Below are positions 1-13,177 of a stretch of DNA of 64,000 nucleotides, piece by piece (the stretch's first letter is position 1; every line of letters begins with the position of its first letter). The notes below the pieces were generated by a model that searched no databases, was not told the origin of the DNA, and saw only the letters and a program-made list of their open reading frames with translations. The stretch is from Isoetes taiwanensis (Eukaryota > Streptophyta > Lycopodiopsida > Isoetales > Isoetaceae). Made by a program: the position numbers and the translations under genes. The DNA is taken from NCBI GenBank assembly GCA_021234155.1, contig JAJEKV010000066.1:3227457-3291456 (forward strand). The letters are read 5' to 3'.

Positions 1-1160
1 GAATTCTCTGCTATCCTATTACTAAATTGATCCTATTACTAAATTGATCCTCAACTCCAACAGTCTTCAATTTAATTATAACATACATCACTTACAATTT
101 CATCTTTCCAATTCAATGTTAGCAACAACTTTCAAATTTCCAAACACACTCAATTCTCTAGCTTTAGCACAAATCTAGCACCCATTCAGAAAGCAAGTAG
201 TTGCCTCACAAATATCAAGCAGAACTCAAGCCTCAACTACTTTCTAATGCCTTTATGTTTGCCAACCATAACTTGACCAATGATACTATTTCTTTGATAC
301 TATTTCAAGCATCCCATTGGTCTATATTTCTCTGCCATGCTATTGCTAAATTGATCCAGAACTCCAACAGTCTTCAATTTAGATACATAACATACATCCC
401 TTACATGTTTCCAAGCAACATCAACATCCAACAAACTACTCAATATACAAATGGTCCCCTTAAATTTAAGCCCTCACAAATTTAAGTAAGTTTCAAGCTT
501 TGACTACTTCCAAATACATCAACACAATGAACAGGATAACTCGACAACCATATCAAAAAAAATCCATGACCAATATGGGAATTCTCTGCTATCCTATTAC
601 TAACTTGATCCTCAACTCCAACAGTCTACAATTTAATTATAACATACATCACTTACAATTTCATCTTTCCAAACTCAATTCTCTAGCTTTAGCACAAATC
701 TAGCACCCATTCAGAAAGCAAGTAGCTGCCTCACAAATATCAAGCAGACCTCAAGCCTCAACTACTTTCTAATGCCTTTATGTTTGCCAACCATAACTTG
801 ACCAAGGATACTATTTCTTTGATACTATTTCAAACATCCCATTGATCTATATTTCTCTGCCATGCTATTGCTAAATTGATCCAGAACTCCAACGGTCTTC
901 AATTTAATTACATAACATACATCCCTTACATCTTTCCAATTCAATCTTACCAACAACTTTCTCTCTCTTTAGCATTCAATTTGCCAACACAGTCAATTCT
1001 CTAGCTTTAACACAAATCTACCACCTATTCAGAAATCAACCAGCTGCCACAAACCTTCAATCGCCAAAATGCCCCAAACCTTCAATCGCCACAACAAAGC
1101 TATGACAAAAGGCCGAACAAAACTCGAACACTAAAACCCGCACTCCCACTTAAAAGGCAC
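1..1160. repeat. Satellite-like tandem repeat, about 525-578 bp unit, two copies
   Basis: A block starting GAATTCTCTGCTATCCTATT at position 1 recurs at 579 with few changes. The homology covers the Gln/Leu-poor AT-rich text through the AGCACCCATTCAGAAAGC motif (about 177 and 702). Within each unit a shorter segment recurs (TCTCTGC-ATGCTATTGCTAAATTGATCC, near 328 and 858), so each unit is itself an imperfect dimer. The first copy also has a small 16-bp internal duplication near position 20. No credible gene lies here; short reading frames are by-products. The array probably continues left of the window. Confidence 0.8.
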
Positions 1161-2600
1161 AGGTCTTCCTTACCGTTCCCCTTCCACGGCCATGTCCTTC
1201 CATCGCGTGCCTAACATTTTAACACTCGCGCCTACTCCGACCACCATAACTAAAAGCTCGAGATCGCAATCTACAAACACAGGTCTGCTCATAAAGAATG
1301 CATAGCAAATACCACGAAGCTCTGATTCCTCGTTCCTTGTTCCCCTAATCTCCAACTTCGACTTGGACGATTGAGATGAAAAGCCCCAAATTCCCATCCA
1401 CTTTCAACGGCCAATAATTAAACCCCTCTTTCTCACACATTCCATGCACCCCCTGCCCAGAATCAACCGCCAAGATTTGCTCCTCCTTTTTCATCCAACG
1501 GTTCAGAACCATGCCTTATGTCCCCATCCATGGCCACACATCTGCAACAAATCCTACATACATCAATCCCCCATGACCTGTCATCATCTGGACCCTTGTC
1601 TTTTAAGCAGACGGTGGGGATTAAGGGTGAACCCATGGGCATACATGTATGGGGTGCTTAATGGGGGATGATGAAAACCCCCTCATCCTAATAACTATAT
1701 ACATATTAGGATAGGATACAAGTTTTTGTACTATCAATGGGTCTACCAACTATGGTTTACCAACATTTGGGAGTAAAATCTGAGATTCAGAAGATCAATA
1801 TCTAAAGTTAGATGCCAAGAATTAAGTTAGAAAAAGTCAAACAAAATCTTGTCCATTCAAGTCGAATTCAATGATCATAATCTACTAATTTATTTTCGTC
1901 ACATGATGAGGTATTCGTGTCTTTAATGCACACCTTGTTTGAGATTTTACCATGTCAATTAACATGTCGCACGAATGGCAATGCGCACCTAGTCCAAAGT
2001 CATGAAGTCTAAAGCTAAATTCCTTGCCTAACAGGCTTTCGATGAAGCTCACCATTGTTTTAGAACTTTAATAATGTGTTGAACTAAATTTTACATCTTC
2101 TTTCAGTCTTGCTTGGGGGTTCTCTTCTAGCCTTTCAATTTTCTGATCTGAAAATATTACGTAGTTTTCCCATCTATTGGTCAGCTTCAAAGGGAATCCA
2201 AAAGAGCAATTGCCACTCTTAATTATCACCCCGTTGGGTATGCCCCCTTTTGCGGGGATGGCCATGCAAATCTTTGGCCCTTTGACTGTGGAGTTTGAGA
2301 CATATGCACCTAGAGTGTTATAAATTACTTTAAAAACTCAGGTTCCAACATATCTGGAGGTAAGTGTTTGAACCATCATGGAATCTGATGGCTAAATAAT
2401 TCCCCTTAAAAGAGTGTGTTGCATGAGTCGTCATCTTGTCAACCCGCATCCTCACTATCAAAGAGGATGAGAAAGAAGTTACCACCGAGTGCCTTTAGTG
2501 ATTCATGTTGAGGTAGACCTAACTTCTTCACAATGTGCCAGTAGCCAATATTCTAGCTTTCAAAAGCCTAGGAAACCTCCTACTGAGAAGCTTATAACAT
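1161..2600. other. Intergenic stretch without recognised gene
   Basis: I see no conserved protein, RNA gene or clear repeat here. The longest frames are under 80 codons and match nothing I recognise. Composition is ordinary AT-rich plant DNA. Confidence 0.5.
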
Positions 2601-5560
2601 ATCGTGACACCAGGTTCTCCACTAATTTTGCATGCATGCATCTATCTCCGCTATTGGAAAGTTAGACTGCTCATCTACTTCCATATTTTCGACATTGTCA
2701 ATTCCCTCCCACTTTTTTTCTAGATTGGTTGCACCTACTCACCCACTCTTGGTAGTTTCTATTGGTATCTTATTCTTTATCCACTCTGAGAATCAGGGCT
2801 TGTTCACTCTTGCTATATGACATTATTCTTCCAACCCCATTGTGTTACTCTTTACATCACCTCTAACCATGTCTTAGTTTGCAATATTGTTATTCCTAGG
2901 ATGGGTCCTATAGCATATCAAGTGTCAAACTGGTAGGATAAAGAAGGAGGAGAAAAATGGCCGATCAGTAGGATAAAGAAGGAGGAGAAAATGCATCTGA
3001 AGTAGTTTGTTCTTCTCATATGGGCTTTTTTGCATATCTGCATTCATTTTGGCATGTAGTATTTTCATGGTGCTTGGCTATTGTATCAAACTCTATGTTG
3101 TCGTTCTCTATGAGCAGTCCATCTTTACGTATCAGCATTCGTTGCACCATAATTTTCAATGAGCATTTGTTTTTTTCCTTTCCAAGGACCACTTTTTTTT
3201 TTTTCTTAACCTGAATTCAATCTTCGCTTTTTATCGCTTTTTGCTTCAGAAACTCATCTTTTCTATAGGGATTTTTCTTGAGGCTTGCTTGCCTATCATA
3301 TGGTGATGTGCACATTGTGATGGTATTTTCAATATGTCCACTTTACTTGGTTCCTTTTTCGCTCATCAGTTGTTCAATTTTTCTATTGTTCTGGTCTTTT
3401 AGTTCCATTCGTCCCATTGCTTCATGTTGTTCCTCATCCAATGTTTTCAGGTGCAAGTGATCCACTTGCTCCTTGACTTCATAGTATCCTTGGTCACTTT
3501 AGTTATATCTTTGCGCTATCCAGTTCAAGTCATTCCATTTGTCCCGTTGTTACCTTGGTCACACAAGAGCTATTATTTTTAGTTGCTCCGTCATTTCGTA
3601 TTTGCTCCATTGCTCGATTTATTTTGTTTGACCCATTTATTTCCTTTGCACATTTGTTCACAGAGTTCCGGTAATCTCTTTTTTGTTGCTCCTTCGAGTC
3701 TACATTGTTTCATTTATTTCTTTCGCATATTCCGTCAGTTCTTTTTTCCTACTCCATTTGTTTTATCTTTGTATTAATTGTATATGTTTCCTTTCCTACC
3801 CCTCAATTGCTTTGTTTCACTTTGTGTCCTCGCTTTATGCCATCGCTCATGTATTCCAACACTCCTTACCATTTGTTCCATTATTCCATCTTATTCCGAC
3901 TCGGCCCCATTTCAATCGAACTCTTCTCGCTTCGATACTCTCTATGGTTGGTTCTTTTTTCGTTTTCTCACTTAGTGCCAATGGTGCGCCTATGTAGTGA
4001 GTCATATATATTCCAATTTGGTCCTTTCGCTTGGTGAGTCCCCTTTTACCCTCGGGTCGACCGTTGGTGCCCTTTGTTCTAGTTTTTTTCGCCTTTATTT
4101 GAACTTGCTTGTTATATTGATCCATCCGCCGTGCCTTCGAGTCCTGGTTTCATTTTGTCTCAGGTTTTACATTTGTAAGGGAATGTCACTTAGGTTCTCT
4201 TTGCCTCATGTTGCTCCCCGCTTCTATGTTTCCATGTGTTTTACTTGCTTTTCCTTGTTCATACGTTAGATTTCCATTTGTTTTGTATCCCCGACGAGCT
4301 TCTACTGGTATTTTTGTGCCCTCTTTTTGCTCTTGTTGCACTTTCTCATTATTTTGCATTCCTAGGCTTTATTCTGTTCATCTGTTTTGTTTTTTATTTT
4401 TTGCATTCCTAGGCTTTATTCTGGATTCATCTGTTTTGTTCTAGTTGTCTTGTTTGTCTCATATCTCCTCCGTTGACCCTATGTTTGGTTTTTTCAAACA
4501 TCTCTAAATATTTGTACTTTTATTATCTTTAGTTCCAGCTTTCATCAAGATTTTCCATTCTTCTCATAGTATTATATAATTTTATTGGGTTTATTGGTTT
4601 CTTGACTCGGTTTTGTCTCCATTTGCATTTTTGGGCTTTTACAAGTCGCGCAGCCATGGTTCATGTGTATAGTAATGATTGTTCTGTTTCAATTTCCTAG
4701 GACAATATGTCATTATGCGCGCAAAAGTATTTTCCATCTTTCGTTGCATTGTTCCACTGCTCATTTTAGGTTTTTTGTTGTTACAAGATTTGGTCCGGTC
4801 TCTCCCCATCTTTTTCCTTCGCGTTTATTCTATTTGTTCACTTTTATGCACCCCTATTGTTTTCGATTCTTTACTTGTCCTTCCTGCCTCATTGTTTGTT
4901 TCATTATTCTTTCAATTTTATTGTCTCATTACTCCATTATTACTTATGCACTCTGATATTCCAATGCTCCTCATTCATTTTGCATTGCCCTCGGTAGACT
5001 CGTTTCCCTCCTTTTTCTTCATTTCATATTCGCCTTCTTATCTCATCTGTGCATTTTGTTTTGCTTGTTGCATTGACCCTTATAGACTCGTTTTTCCCTT
5101 CAATTTTTACTTTTGATGTTTGTTTGGTTTGTTCAAATCTGCCATGTTGACTCCGTGGTTGATCTACCATTGTCCATCAATCCTGATTTATATGCTTCAT
5201 CTTTTTTACGTCTATTTTTGTGTCTTTTTAGTTGTGCAACTCCCTACCTTTTGTTTTTAGTTTTTGGCCTTTTGTCTATTAGCTCGACCTCTTTTCCTTT
5301 TACATCCATTCAAGTTTCCCTATACCATATTGTTCGATTTTGCATTCCATTTCTCATTGCTGCTACTCAATTTTGGCCCTTCTTATACTTGGTTCCTTTT
5401 TTGTCACGTGTTCCCCTGTTCCACGAGTTTCTATTCACTGATCATATGTCCAATTTGCTTTTTGTTGTTCTATAGTTTTATATGTTCTAACAGTTCTACT
5501 TAGGTATTGTAGTTTGTCATTTTCCATTGTCTTCCTTCCTCGAAGTGAAGTGGTGTTCTC
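2600..5560. other. Pyrimidine-rich, strand-asymmetric block
   Basis: For almost 3 kb the plus strand is dominated by T and C, in short recurring words such as TTGCTCC, CATTTGTT and TTCATTT. The many open frames here are Phe/Leu/Ser-rich and come from composition, not coding. The bias flips to purine-rich at about 5,560. The words on the two sides look like reverse complements (GAGCAA, AACAAATG, AATGAAA), so the two blocks could be a very old inverted duplication. I could not align them base by base. Confidence 0.6.
2892..2990 (+). repeat. Partial copy of the R1 dispersed repeat
   Basis: It contains ATTCCTAGGATGGGTCC, also found at 6,571-6,588. It is followed by two tandem copies of a purine word, AGGATAAAGAAGGAGGAGAA, at about 2,936 and 2,970, which also opens the R1 copies at 6,426 and 11,443. 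The hairpin part of R1 is missing. The order of the two modules is swapped relative to the 6.4-kb copy, as expected if the R1 unit once sat between them. Confidence 0.6.
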
Positions 5561-6425
5561 ATTGAGCTTTGTAAAATCATTGAATACAAAATAATTCCCC
5601 TATTCGGGGTAGAACTTCTGAAAAAACTTGAAATTTGAGTGCTCCGAAACTAGACAATCATCGAGAACACAATGAACTAAGGACCACACGATAAAAAATG
5701 ATGCATCCACCGCTTGGTCTATGCAAAAATGAGAAAAATTGGCGACCGCTTCTCACCGGGATGAAAAACCCCGCCCTTTCGGGTTTTCGAGGAAAACCCT
5801 AATGAGAAAATCGGGCCGTCAACGCCTCAAGAATGCCGCTAGCATACGCCCCGAAGAAGTGAGACGATAATACAACAAGATGGCTCTGACAACTGAAAGA
5901 ACTGCGAGAAAATGACCTGCAATGAAAGTCTGAAAAGAAGAATGACCCATTAGAAAGTTAGAAGCTACAGGCATAGGCACACATCAAAGCGCAATTTCCA
6001 AGAATATAATAGCACTCGGAGGCTCCAGGGCCACGCCGAGGAAGAAACACACACACCACGGAATCGGCCCCATGAAAAGACCATCGCAGAAAGAACATCC
6101 GACTAGTGTCAGCCGAGGCTACAGCCACGCCGAGAAATTAAATAACAAATACGCACTGAGGCTACAAACGCCACGAGAGAGAATGAAACAACAATAACCC
6201 TGAGGCCACAAAGTGCAATGCCGAAAAGAATGAAAAATAAGCACACATGTATTTGCAAGAACATGGCAAAGAAACAATGGAGGATACATCGCAAAGAAAC
6301 AATGGAGGACTGACAAATAAGAAACGAGCAACTGCAACAATGGAACGGAATAATGGAACACAAGAAAAAACGACATGACCTACATCAAGCATGATACATC
6401 AAGGGAGGGGAGGATGAGGGAAACC

Positions 6426-6576
6426 GGTAGGATAAAGAAGGAGGAGAAAAACTAGCTCAAGAGAACGCGATGAAAAGAAAATGAAAGAAAAAGTCGAAAT
6501 AAATAGGTGATGTGAGAGACGTCCCCATCCAGGAATGTCGGTTCTATTGCTATCGCAATAGAACCGTGGCATTCCT
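6426..6576 (+). repeat. R1 dispersed repeat with perfect 12-bp-arm hairpin, copy A
   Basis: This is a 151-bp direct repeat of 11,443-11,596. It opens with GGTAGGATAAAGAAGGAGGA and ends in a hairpin at 6,539-6,566: arms CGGTTCTATTGC / GCAATAGAACCG around TATC. The stem extends outward with GGAATG / CATTCC and a small bulge. It is followed by the TAGGATGGGTCCTATAGC module also seen at 2,896. Confidence 0.8.
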
Positions 6577-9149
6577 AGGATGGGTCCTATAGCATATCAA
6601 GTGGCCGATAGAAGAGGAATATCCCTAAAAAGAATAGAGCAAACTACGCTGAAGGGAGGAACAAGGAGAGAGTGGCAGAATAGGATGGCTACAATAGATC
6701 AGGAAAATGGGACAAACAAAAAGGCTAGGCAAGATGGATGGAGTGACCAGGGATAAGTAGAGCCAAGGGAAACCCCCAGGCAAAACAAGAGGTTAGGGAG
6801 AAATGACAAATAAGAAACGGAAGAACTAAAATGAAACAAAAGGCTAAGTGAACAAGTAAAAGAGAAGGCAAAACGGAACAACCTAGAAAAGAGTAAAAGA
6901 ACAAATACTAGCAGAGAAAAGGAGAAAAACACGACTGAACAAACCAAATACACAGAGTAAAAACGTAAAATAAGTGGGACAAAAGATTAGAAAAGACTAA
7001 CAAGAAATGCTAAAGCAATAGGAAGTTGATGGTACAAATTTGAAATAAAAAATGACAAGAAAAACTCAGATCAAGCATGTCAAACAAGTTGAACTGAGTA
7101 AGAAAGCTAACGGGTTACCGAGGCAATGAGAACGTCGCAGACAAACTCAGCAAACAATGACAAAGTAGATTGAGTATAACCTAACAAAGCCAACATACAT
7201 GAGATAAGACCCCAAAGCTGCAAGCATATCTAGCAACCAACCATACAAACGAAAGAGCGCCAAAGAATAAAAGGAATGAATGGAGAAAAATGATGCAACA
7301 TGATGCCGTCCGAAAAGACAAAACGAAGAGAATAAAAGGGGGTAATAGAGCAAAACAAAGAATAGATTAAAGGAGCAAAAAAGAAAAAGGAAACGAAGAA
7401 CAGAGGACAAGATGCGAAAAAAAAACACAGCCTAAAGGAGCAAATGAGATAAATCTGAAGATATGACCGAGGGAACATTGGACACTAGAGAAAATGTAAC
7501 GAAAGAGAGAATGGAGAAAATGTAACAAAGCATGGAAAAATGAGTGAGACCCATGGTGCTAAACTAAAACCCGGTAAAGAGTCAAATAAAGGCAAATAGG
7601 AAATAAATAAGAAACAATGGATTAACTGATACCAAAACTATGACAAAAAAAGGAAAAGGTGACAATGTAGCAACTCAAAAAAGATGGGAGAAGAGGTATA
7701 ACTGAAGTGACCAAGGTCAAACGAGAAAATGGAGCAAACACAGGAGACAAAGTATATGATAGCAATGAAAATGAAATGAATTAAGCAATAACTTGAAAGT
7801 TGACGAACAAGCAATAGCTTGAAAATTGACGGAATAAAAGGAAGGAGGTCAAATGGGAGAAACAGGGTACGAATAAAAAAGACCAAACAAGAAGGCATGT
7901 GAGACATAGAGAAGACATGATCAAGCAAGAGACATAGAGAAGACACGAGACAACTAATATTGCAACAAAGTATGCGAGAAAAATTCACATGAACCACCAT
8001 AAAAGAAGTAAAACCACAACAACAAAATGCCAGAGGGGAACAAAATGCCAGAGGGGCTATAAAACCAACATACGCCAACTAGAAAACTGGAGCAAAAAGA
8101 GGAACTGGATCCCAACAGAACAAGGAGTCAATCAAATCGAGTGACAACTCTAGAGGAAAAAGACCAGGGAATGGATGAAAAGAGCTCGTGGAAGAGGATA
8201 ATATTAGATAAAAGAACTAGGTCTAAGAAGAAACCATATCGTACGGAGTTATAGGGCAGAACATGATGAGTAAAGGGAAATAAGACGAGTGAAATGGAAC
8301 AACAAATAATAGTCAAGATGAATGCGGAGGAAAAAGATATTAAAGAATGAAATAAAAGTAAAATAAAATATGGTAACAAATTGCAAGAGGGAACTGAGTC
8401 GAATTGGGCGAAAAAAGGGCCAAGGGTGCAAATAAACAAACCAGGCGGATAAAACCGAATACTAAATATGACCCATATGGAATATTTGATAACACAAGCT
8501 TGAAGGGGCAACTGCAATAAACATGTTAGTAGAAAGAATCAACAGGAAGTGAAGGGCTAATAGAATAAATAATGGACCACAAGAAGCAATGGGATAAATC
8601 AAGAACAAAAAGAAGGGAATGGAGCATATGAAGTACCAAAGATCCAGAAGATAGAGAGAAACAAAGGGAAAGGATTAATGTGGCAAAGGCCTAAAGGAGC
8701 TAACTAGAACTACAGAACCTTGATGTGACCATGACACGCGAAACATTGAGCACTCAAATTTTGACAAATGTGGCCAAAGATAACAAATAGTGGCGAGCAA
8801 TGGCACCGTAAGCATAGGCAAAGTGTCATGGAGCCATGGAGTAAATAGGAATAAGAAAATGAGAGGTAATAGAAAATATACAAAGGAAATGGAAGTGACG
8901 AGGCAAATGAAAATAGTACCAAATGAAAATACAAGCACGTCGAATGGAGAGAGGACCACCTTCATGCAAAATACAACAAACTACCAAATCAATGAACGAT
9001 ATAATACCAACAAGCAATAACCTGTGAATCTCATAACTTATAAAGAAGACCAATAAAAAATCCTTCTAAACCTTCCATTCACCCCCAAAATGTTTACTTA
9101 AACAAGTATTCCAAAAGCAACCACATTCCAAATTAACTTACGAAATTAC

Positions 9150-9330
9150 CATCAAATGCAACGCCCAAAGTTAGAGAAAAACCAGGGCCATTGCAAAATG
9201 CAAGAAATCATATAAGGGGCATCAAATGCAACATATGAGGTTAGAGAAATTATATACGGGCCTTTTGAATGCAAAAACCATCAAATGCAATGTCCGAGAT
9301 TAGAGAAAATTAAGGGGCATTTCAAATGCA
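9150..9330 (+). repeat. Short tandem array, about 60-70 bp unit, three copies
   Basis: The word CATCAAATGCAA begins units at about 9,150, 9,220 and 9,279. Each is followed by a variable stretch and (G)TTAGAGAAA. The copies differ by several substitutions and small indels. Confidence 0.7.
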
Positions 9331-10821
9331 AAAAAACTGGGGTCGAACCTTAATCAAGATGCATGCAACCATCCATCTCTACCAATAAAAAGCAACGCCC
9401 ATAAGAATGTCGATATCCACCGATGACCGGAGACTAACTATGTCTATGGAGATTCGTGGGCTCCTGAACGACAAAAAATGACCACTTGGTCTTGCGTAGG
9501 CATGTTATTAATGCAAATACCCCCTGAGAAGCTCATCAAGAGGAGTTAGAACAAATAAAATACCGATGCTAAATGTACCATAATCACGTCACAAATGAGG
9601 TGCAATTACTCCTCAGGAAAAGCAAAGAACTAGACTTCAACCTACATACCTCAGATCGTAAAACAACAACTATCCCACAAATAGTTTTGGCACCCCTAGT
9701 CAAAAAAAAAAAAAAAAGTCGGAATAGCGCACACGTAGATGAGTAGAAAAGGATTGTAAAAGGAAAAAGATCATAGTTGTTGACCCGAGAATGAACTTTA
9801 AAAAACGCTAGCGGGAATGCAATGTGAAAGAAACCATAGCCCGGAGACAAAAGAACCATGTGAAGCGCACAAGAACCAAGGGGCGTGAACCAACAGGAGC
9901 GATATGAAAAACCGTCAAACCAATGGGAAATGCATAAACCCATCGAAGCTCAGGCAAGCTAAAAGAACGAAAAAACAAATTCTTTACGCCTATATATATT
10001 ATGAATCTCAAAAAAATAAAACTCATGTATACACAATGCATACCAGCCAAAATAGGGCAATATCACCTTCCAAGCAATGCTACGAGTACAACCACAAGAT
10101 AATGGGAAAGAGAGCAATTCAAGATGGACCCTGACTAAAGAAATAATGGAGATAAAGACGCCACGGCCACTGGTTAAGCACCAAAAACGTAGAAAACAAC
10201 TGAGCAAAGGAACTCAAACTTCAAGAAACAAATTAACTTTAAAAGGGGAACCCATTACGTCGTGAAATACCAACTTTAAAATGCCGAACAATGGAGCAAG
10301 GAAACTATATCTTATAAAAAGGAACAATGTAAAATCAGTAGAGGGATGAAACCGCTATGAAAGACCACTCGAATACTCTGGGATGGGCAAAGCCATGCTA
10401 AGCACGGAGACCATGGGGCAAGGAACAGAATAAAAAACAAGGGAGAAAAAGGAACAAGATCATAGAGGCCACCATGAAAAATTATAAAAACAAAAGAAAA
10501 AATTTAAAAGAAGGGCACCGATACCCGGTATCCCACCATTAAGCAACTGCGGCAGAGGCAGAGGCGGTTGCAAGCCACCGCCAGAGAAGAATCTACCGGG
10601 ATTGAAACGAAGACTGAATCTATGAGATCTGATCCGGATGGAGAGGATGTGAGCAGACTTGGCCAACTGGAAAAACAACAGGAACCCGGCTATGGAGGCA
10701 CAGAGCAGGACATGGAAGCAAGCAAATCCGGAATACCTAAACTAGAGAAGAAATCGGAATACAGGAAGCAGACCATTTTAAGAAAACCTTCTGCCAGAGC
10801 ATCCTGCCAAAACGAGATGAT

Positions 10822-11180
10822 TCCAGAACAGAAAGCATGAAGAATCCCGAGCTACAATTCCAGAACAAAAAGCATGAAGAATCCCGAGCTACAAACGAAA
10901 AGAGAAACCAGAGAGGCCACATCCAGGAAGGGCGGTTTACCACAGGGAAAGGAAGGCATGAATAGGAAGAGGGCATGGAAGAAAAGGCAAAGCCGCCACA
11001 AATTGCCACAAAGAAACCCTCAGGATTCACATGCATCCAAGCAACCGAAAAAATCAGAGAAGAGATCTAGATGCATCAAAGCAACAAAAAGACCAGAAAA
11101 AAAGATCCATATGCAGCCAACAACCGAAAATACCAGAGAAAGAGGTCCAGAGGCATCCAAAGACCCAACAATACTAGAGG
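10822..11180 (+). repeat. Minisatellites in the purine-rich block
   Basis: A 38-40 bp unit containing AAGCATGAAGAATCCCGAGC is duplicated at about 10,822-10,895. A second 40-bp unit (GATGCATCCAA-GCAACCGAAAAA-CAGAGA) recurs about four times at 11,033-11,180. They account for the Lys/Glu/Arg-rich frames in this interval, which I do not call genes. Confidence 0.65.
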
Positions 11181-11442
11181 GAAACCAAAACAATCTAAAG
11201 GCATCTACGCAACTCACAAAACCAGAGTAACTGACTGACTCACAGATCTTCAAAACCAGTCGTAGTCTGTTGTAACTCATGAAACCTCTAAACCAATATT
11301 TGCTAAAGCCACCAACCGTCCTGCAACAATCCAATAGGTGTGAGTGTGGATATAACCGTGACAATCCAAAAGGTATGAGTGTGGATGTAAATCGTGACAC
11401 GTTGAGCGTGGGAAGCTGAGTATTCAAAGCAACAACAAAACT

Positions 11443-11596
11443 GGTAGGATAAAGAAGGAGGAGAAAAACTAGCTCAAGAGAACGCCGATGAAAGAAAATG
11501 AAAGAAAAGTCGAAATAAATAGGTGATGTGAGGAGAGACGTCCCCATCCAAGGAATGTCGGTTCTATTGCTATCGCAATAGAACCGTGGCATTCCT
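11443..11596 (+). repeat. R1 dispersed repeat with hairpin, copy B
   Basis: This is a near-identical direct copy of 6,426-6,576, including the CGGTTCTATTGC-TATC-GCAATAGAACCG hairpin. The homology ends at GTGGCATTCCT. Copies A and B therefore bracket 4.9 kb of purine-rich DNA as direct terminal repeats. Confidence 0.8.
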
Positions 11597-13170
11597 TTCT
11601 CTTCTTATGGTCTTTGAATCATTATTACGCATCTCTACACCACCTAAGCGAACTTTGAGCTCTTAAATTGCATTTTTTATCCCTTATTCTTGCTCAATAT
11701 GGTCCTTTATAGGATTCATTTTACTCGAACCTTCATTGCACGGGGAGAAATTACAGAAGAAAGAGTGGCAGAGGACTTACCTGATGTAGCTTTAGTAACA
11801 ATAGTAGCTTGTTATGATGGTCTTTTTGCGCCTATGCAATGATGAAATACCTTCCCTTTTGCAATTCTTGCTGCATCTTTACATTTCTCTTCCTCTATTA
11901 CTTCCACTGATGTTGCGGATTTGCCCTTCAATTCTGTTAGTTTATCCTTTGCTTCTCTTTCTTTCACATTTCCATCAGTTTACTACATCTTCATGACTGA
12001 GTCTGCCATGCTTGATTTAGCCAATTTTTTCTGCCCATGAAAACTACGTCTTGCCCATAACATTGCATTTTCAATTTTTGAAGCGCCCCAATAGCATTCA
12101 CACATGTTTTGGGGGGCATGTCTTTGTCTACTTTTACGTTCCCTGCTCCACTGACGTTTGCCCCTTCTGGGGAGTGGATTAACTGTGTGGAGTAGAAGCT
12201 CCACAATTTGGCCCAGAATTCTTATCAGATAAGCTGTGAACCTAATTTACCTGATGTAGAGCAAAGCCCCAAAATCTGGAACTGATTTCCAGCCTGATAT
12301 AACGATGGTAGGATCTAGCAGGGTTCTTGGGGCCGTTGAAAGCATTTGGGTTCCGAAAGCCGCCATGCGCGTATGCATATCTTCTTTCAGTACTAACAAA
12401 TGGTGTCACCAACATTGGCGTATTCGATGCTGCCAAATGGTGTCACCAATATTGATGTGTTGGGTCCTGCACCCAACTACATTAGATTGAATGTGGCTCT
12501 TGGTCTCAAACTCGTCATATATTAATATTTGTTCTGACTAATGTGTCACCACTAAATCAAATGCCCAAATTAAATGAATGCCAAAAGTTTGGATTGCTTT
12601 TGCAAATTTTTACATTTGATTATAACTTAGTAAACCGCTGGAAGGCGAAATTCCTCGATTTTTTGATGTTTTTTTAAAACAGGTAATTTTTGCTCTGGGG
12701 TTTCTCGGCGGCGCCGCTTAGAGCGCCGCCACAAGTTTATTTACTGTTATTTTACAACACCAGTTTATTTACAGTTGTATTTTACAAGACTTAATACTGC
12801 TTTACACGGATTTTTTACAAGATTTAATCAGCATGCCAACGATTTCCGCCATAGCTGAGATGCAGAGGAGCTGGCATTATGTCCTGAGAGAAGTATCGCC
12901 TCATGCCATGAGCCTTTACAATTTTAATACGGTCCGGATAACAATTTCATTAATCGGAAAACTTACATATATTTCAAAGAATGAATCCACCGCTATGCAA
13001 GCCACTGATTTGCTTGAGTCTAACAACTACCACATCCATGCTTTCTGGATTCCAAGCTAAAACCCCAAGATTCTCGCGATGCCCACTCTTCTCGGCCCGA
13101 AACCATGGCAAATAGGGTCGTAAGCTTCTTTCAAACAATCGATATGTGCTTCTTCATTTCGCATGCAAAC
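11597..13170. other. Intergenic stretch; GC palindrome at 12,707-12,730
   Basis: No recognised gene. At 12,707-12,730 GGCGGCGC is followed after eight bases by its exact inverse GCGCCGCC, an isolated GC hairpin in AT-rich surroundings. Broken frames on the minus strand at 11.98-12.44 kb have mixed composition and could be a decayed gene, but I recognise nothing in them. Confidence 0.45.
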
Positions 13171-13177
13171 AAACCAG

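Larger units (their letters stand above)
5561..11442. other. Purine-rich, strand-asymmetric block with minisatellites
   Basis: Nearly 6 kb of plus strand is rich in A and G (words such as GAAACAATGGAG, AATGGAGCAAA, GGAGAAAA). Minus-strand open frames here are Phe/Leu/Ser-rich artefacts. The block starts with a local hairpin-like CCCGCCCTTTCGGGTTTTCG at about 5,770. It contains several short tandem arrays listed separately. I see no gene. A lncRNA, dsRNA or small-RNA source is possible but unsupported. Confidence 0.55.

Noticed and set aside
3278-5503. Several 60-145 codon plus-strand frames
   Set aside because: Phe/Leu/Ser-rich products of pyrimidine-rich DNA, overlapping in several frames, no domain.
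6539-6580. Helitron 3' end (hairpin followed by CTAG)
   Set aside because: The CTAG is present only in copy A; copy B continues CTTT at the same place, so the repeat boundary lies before CTAG.
6109-9053. Many minus-strand frames of 60-146 codons
   Set aside because: Same composition artefact in the purine-rich block.
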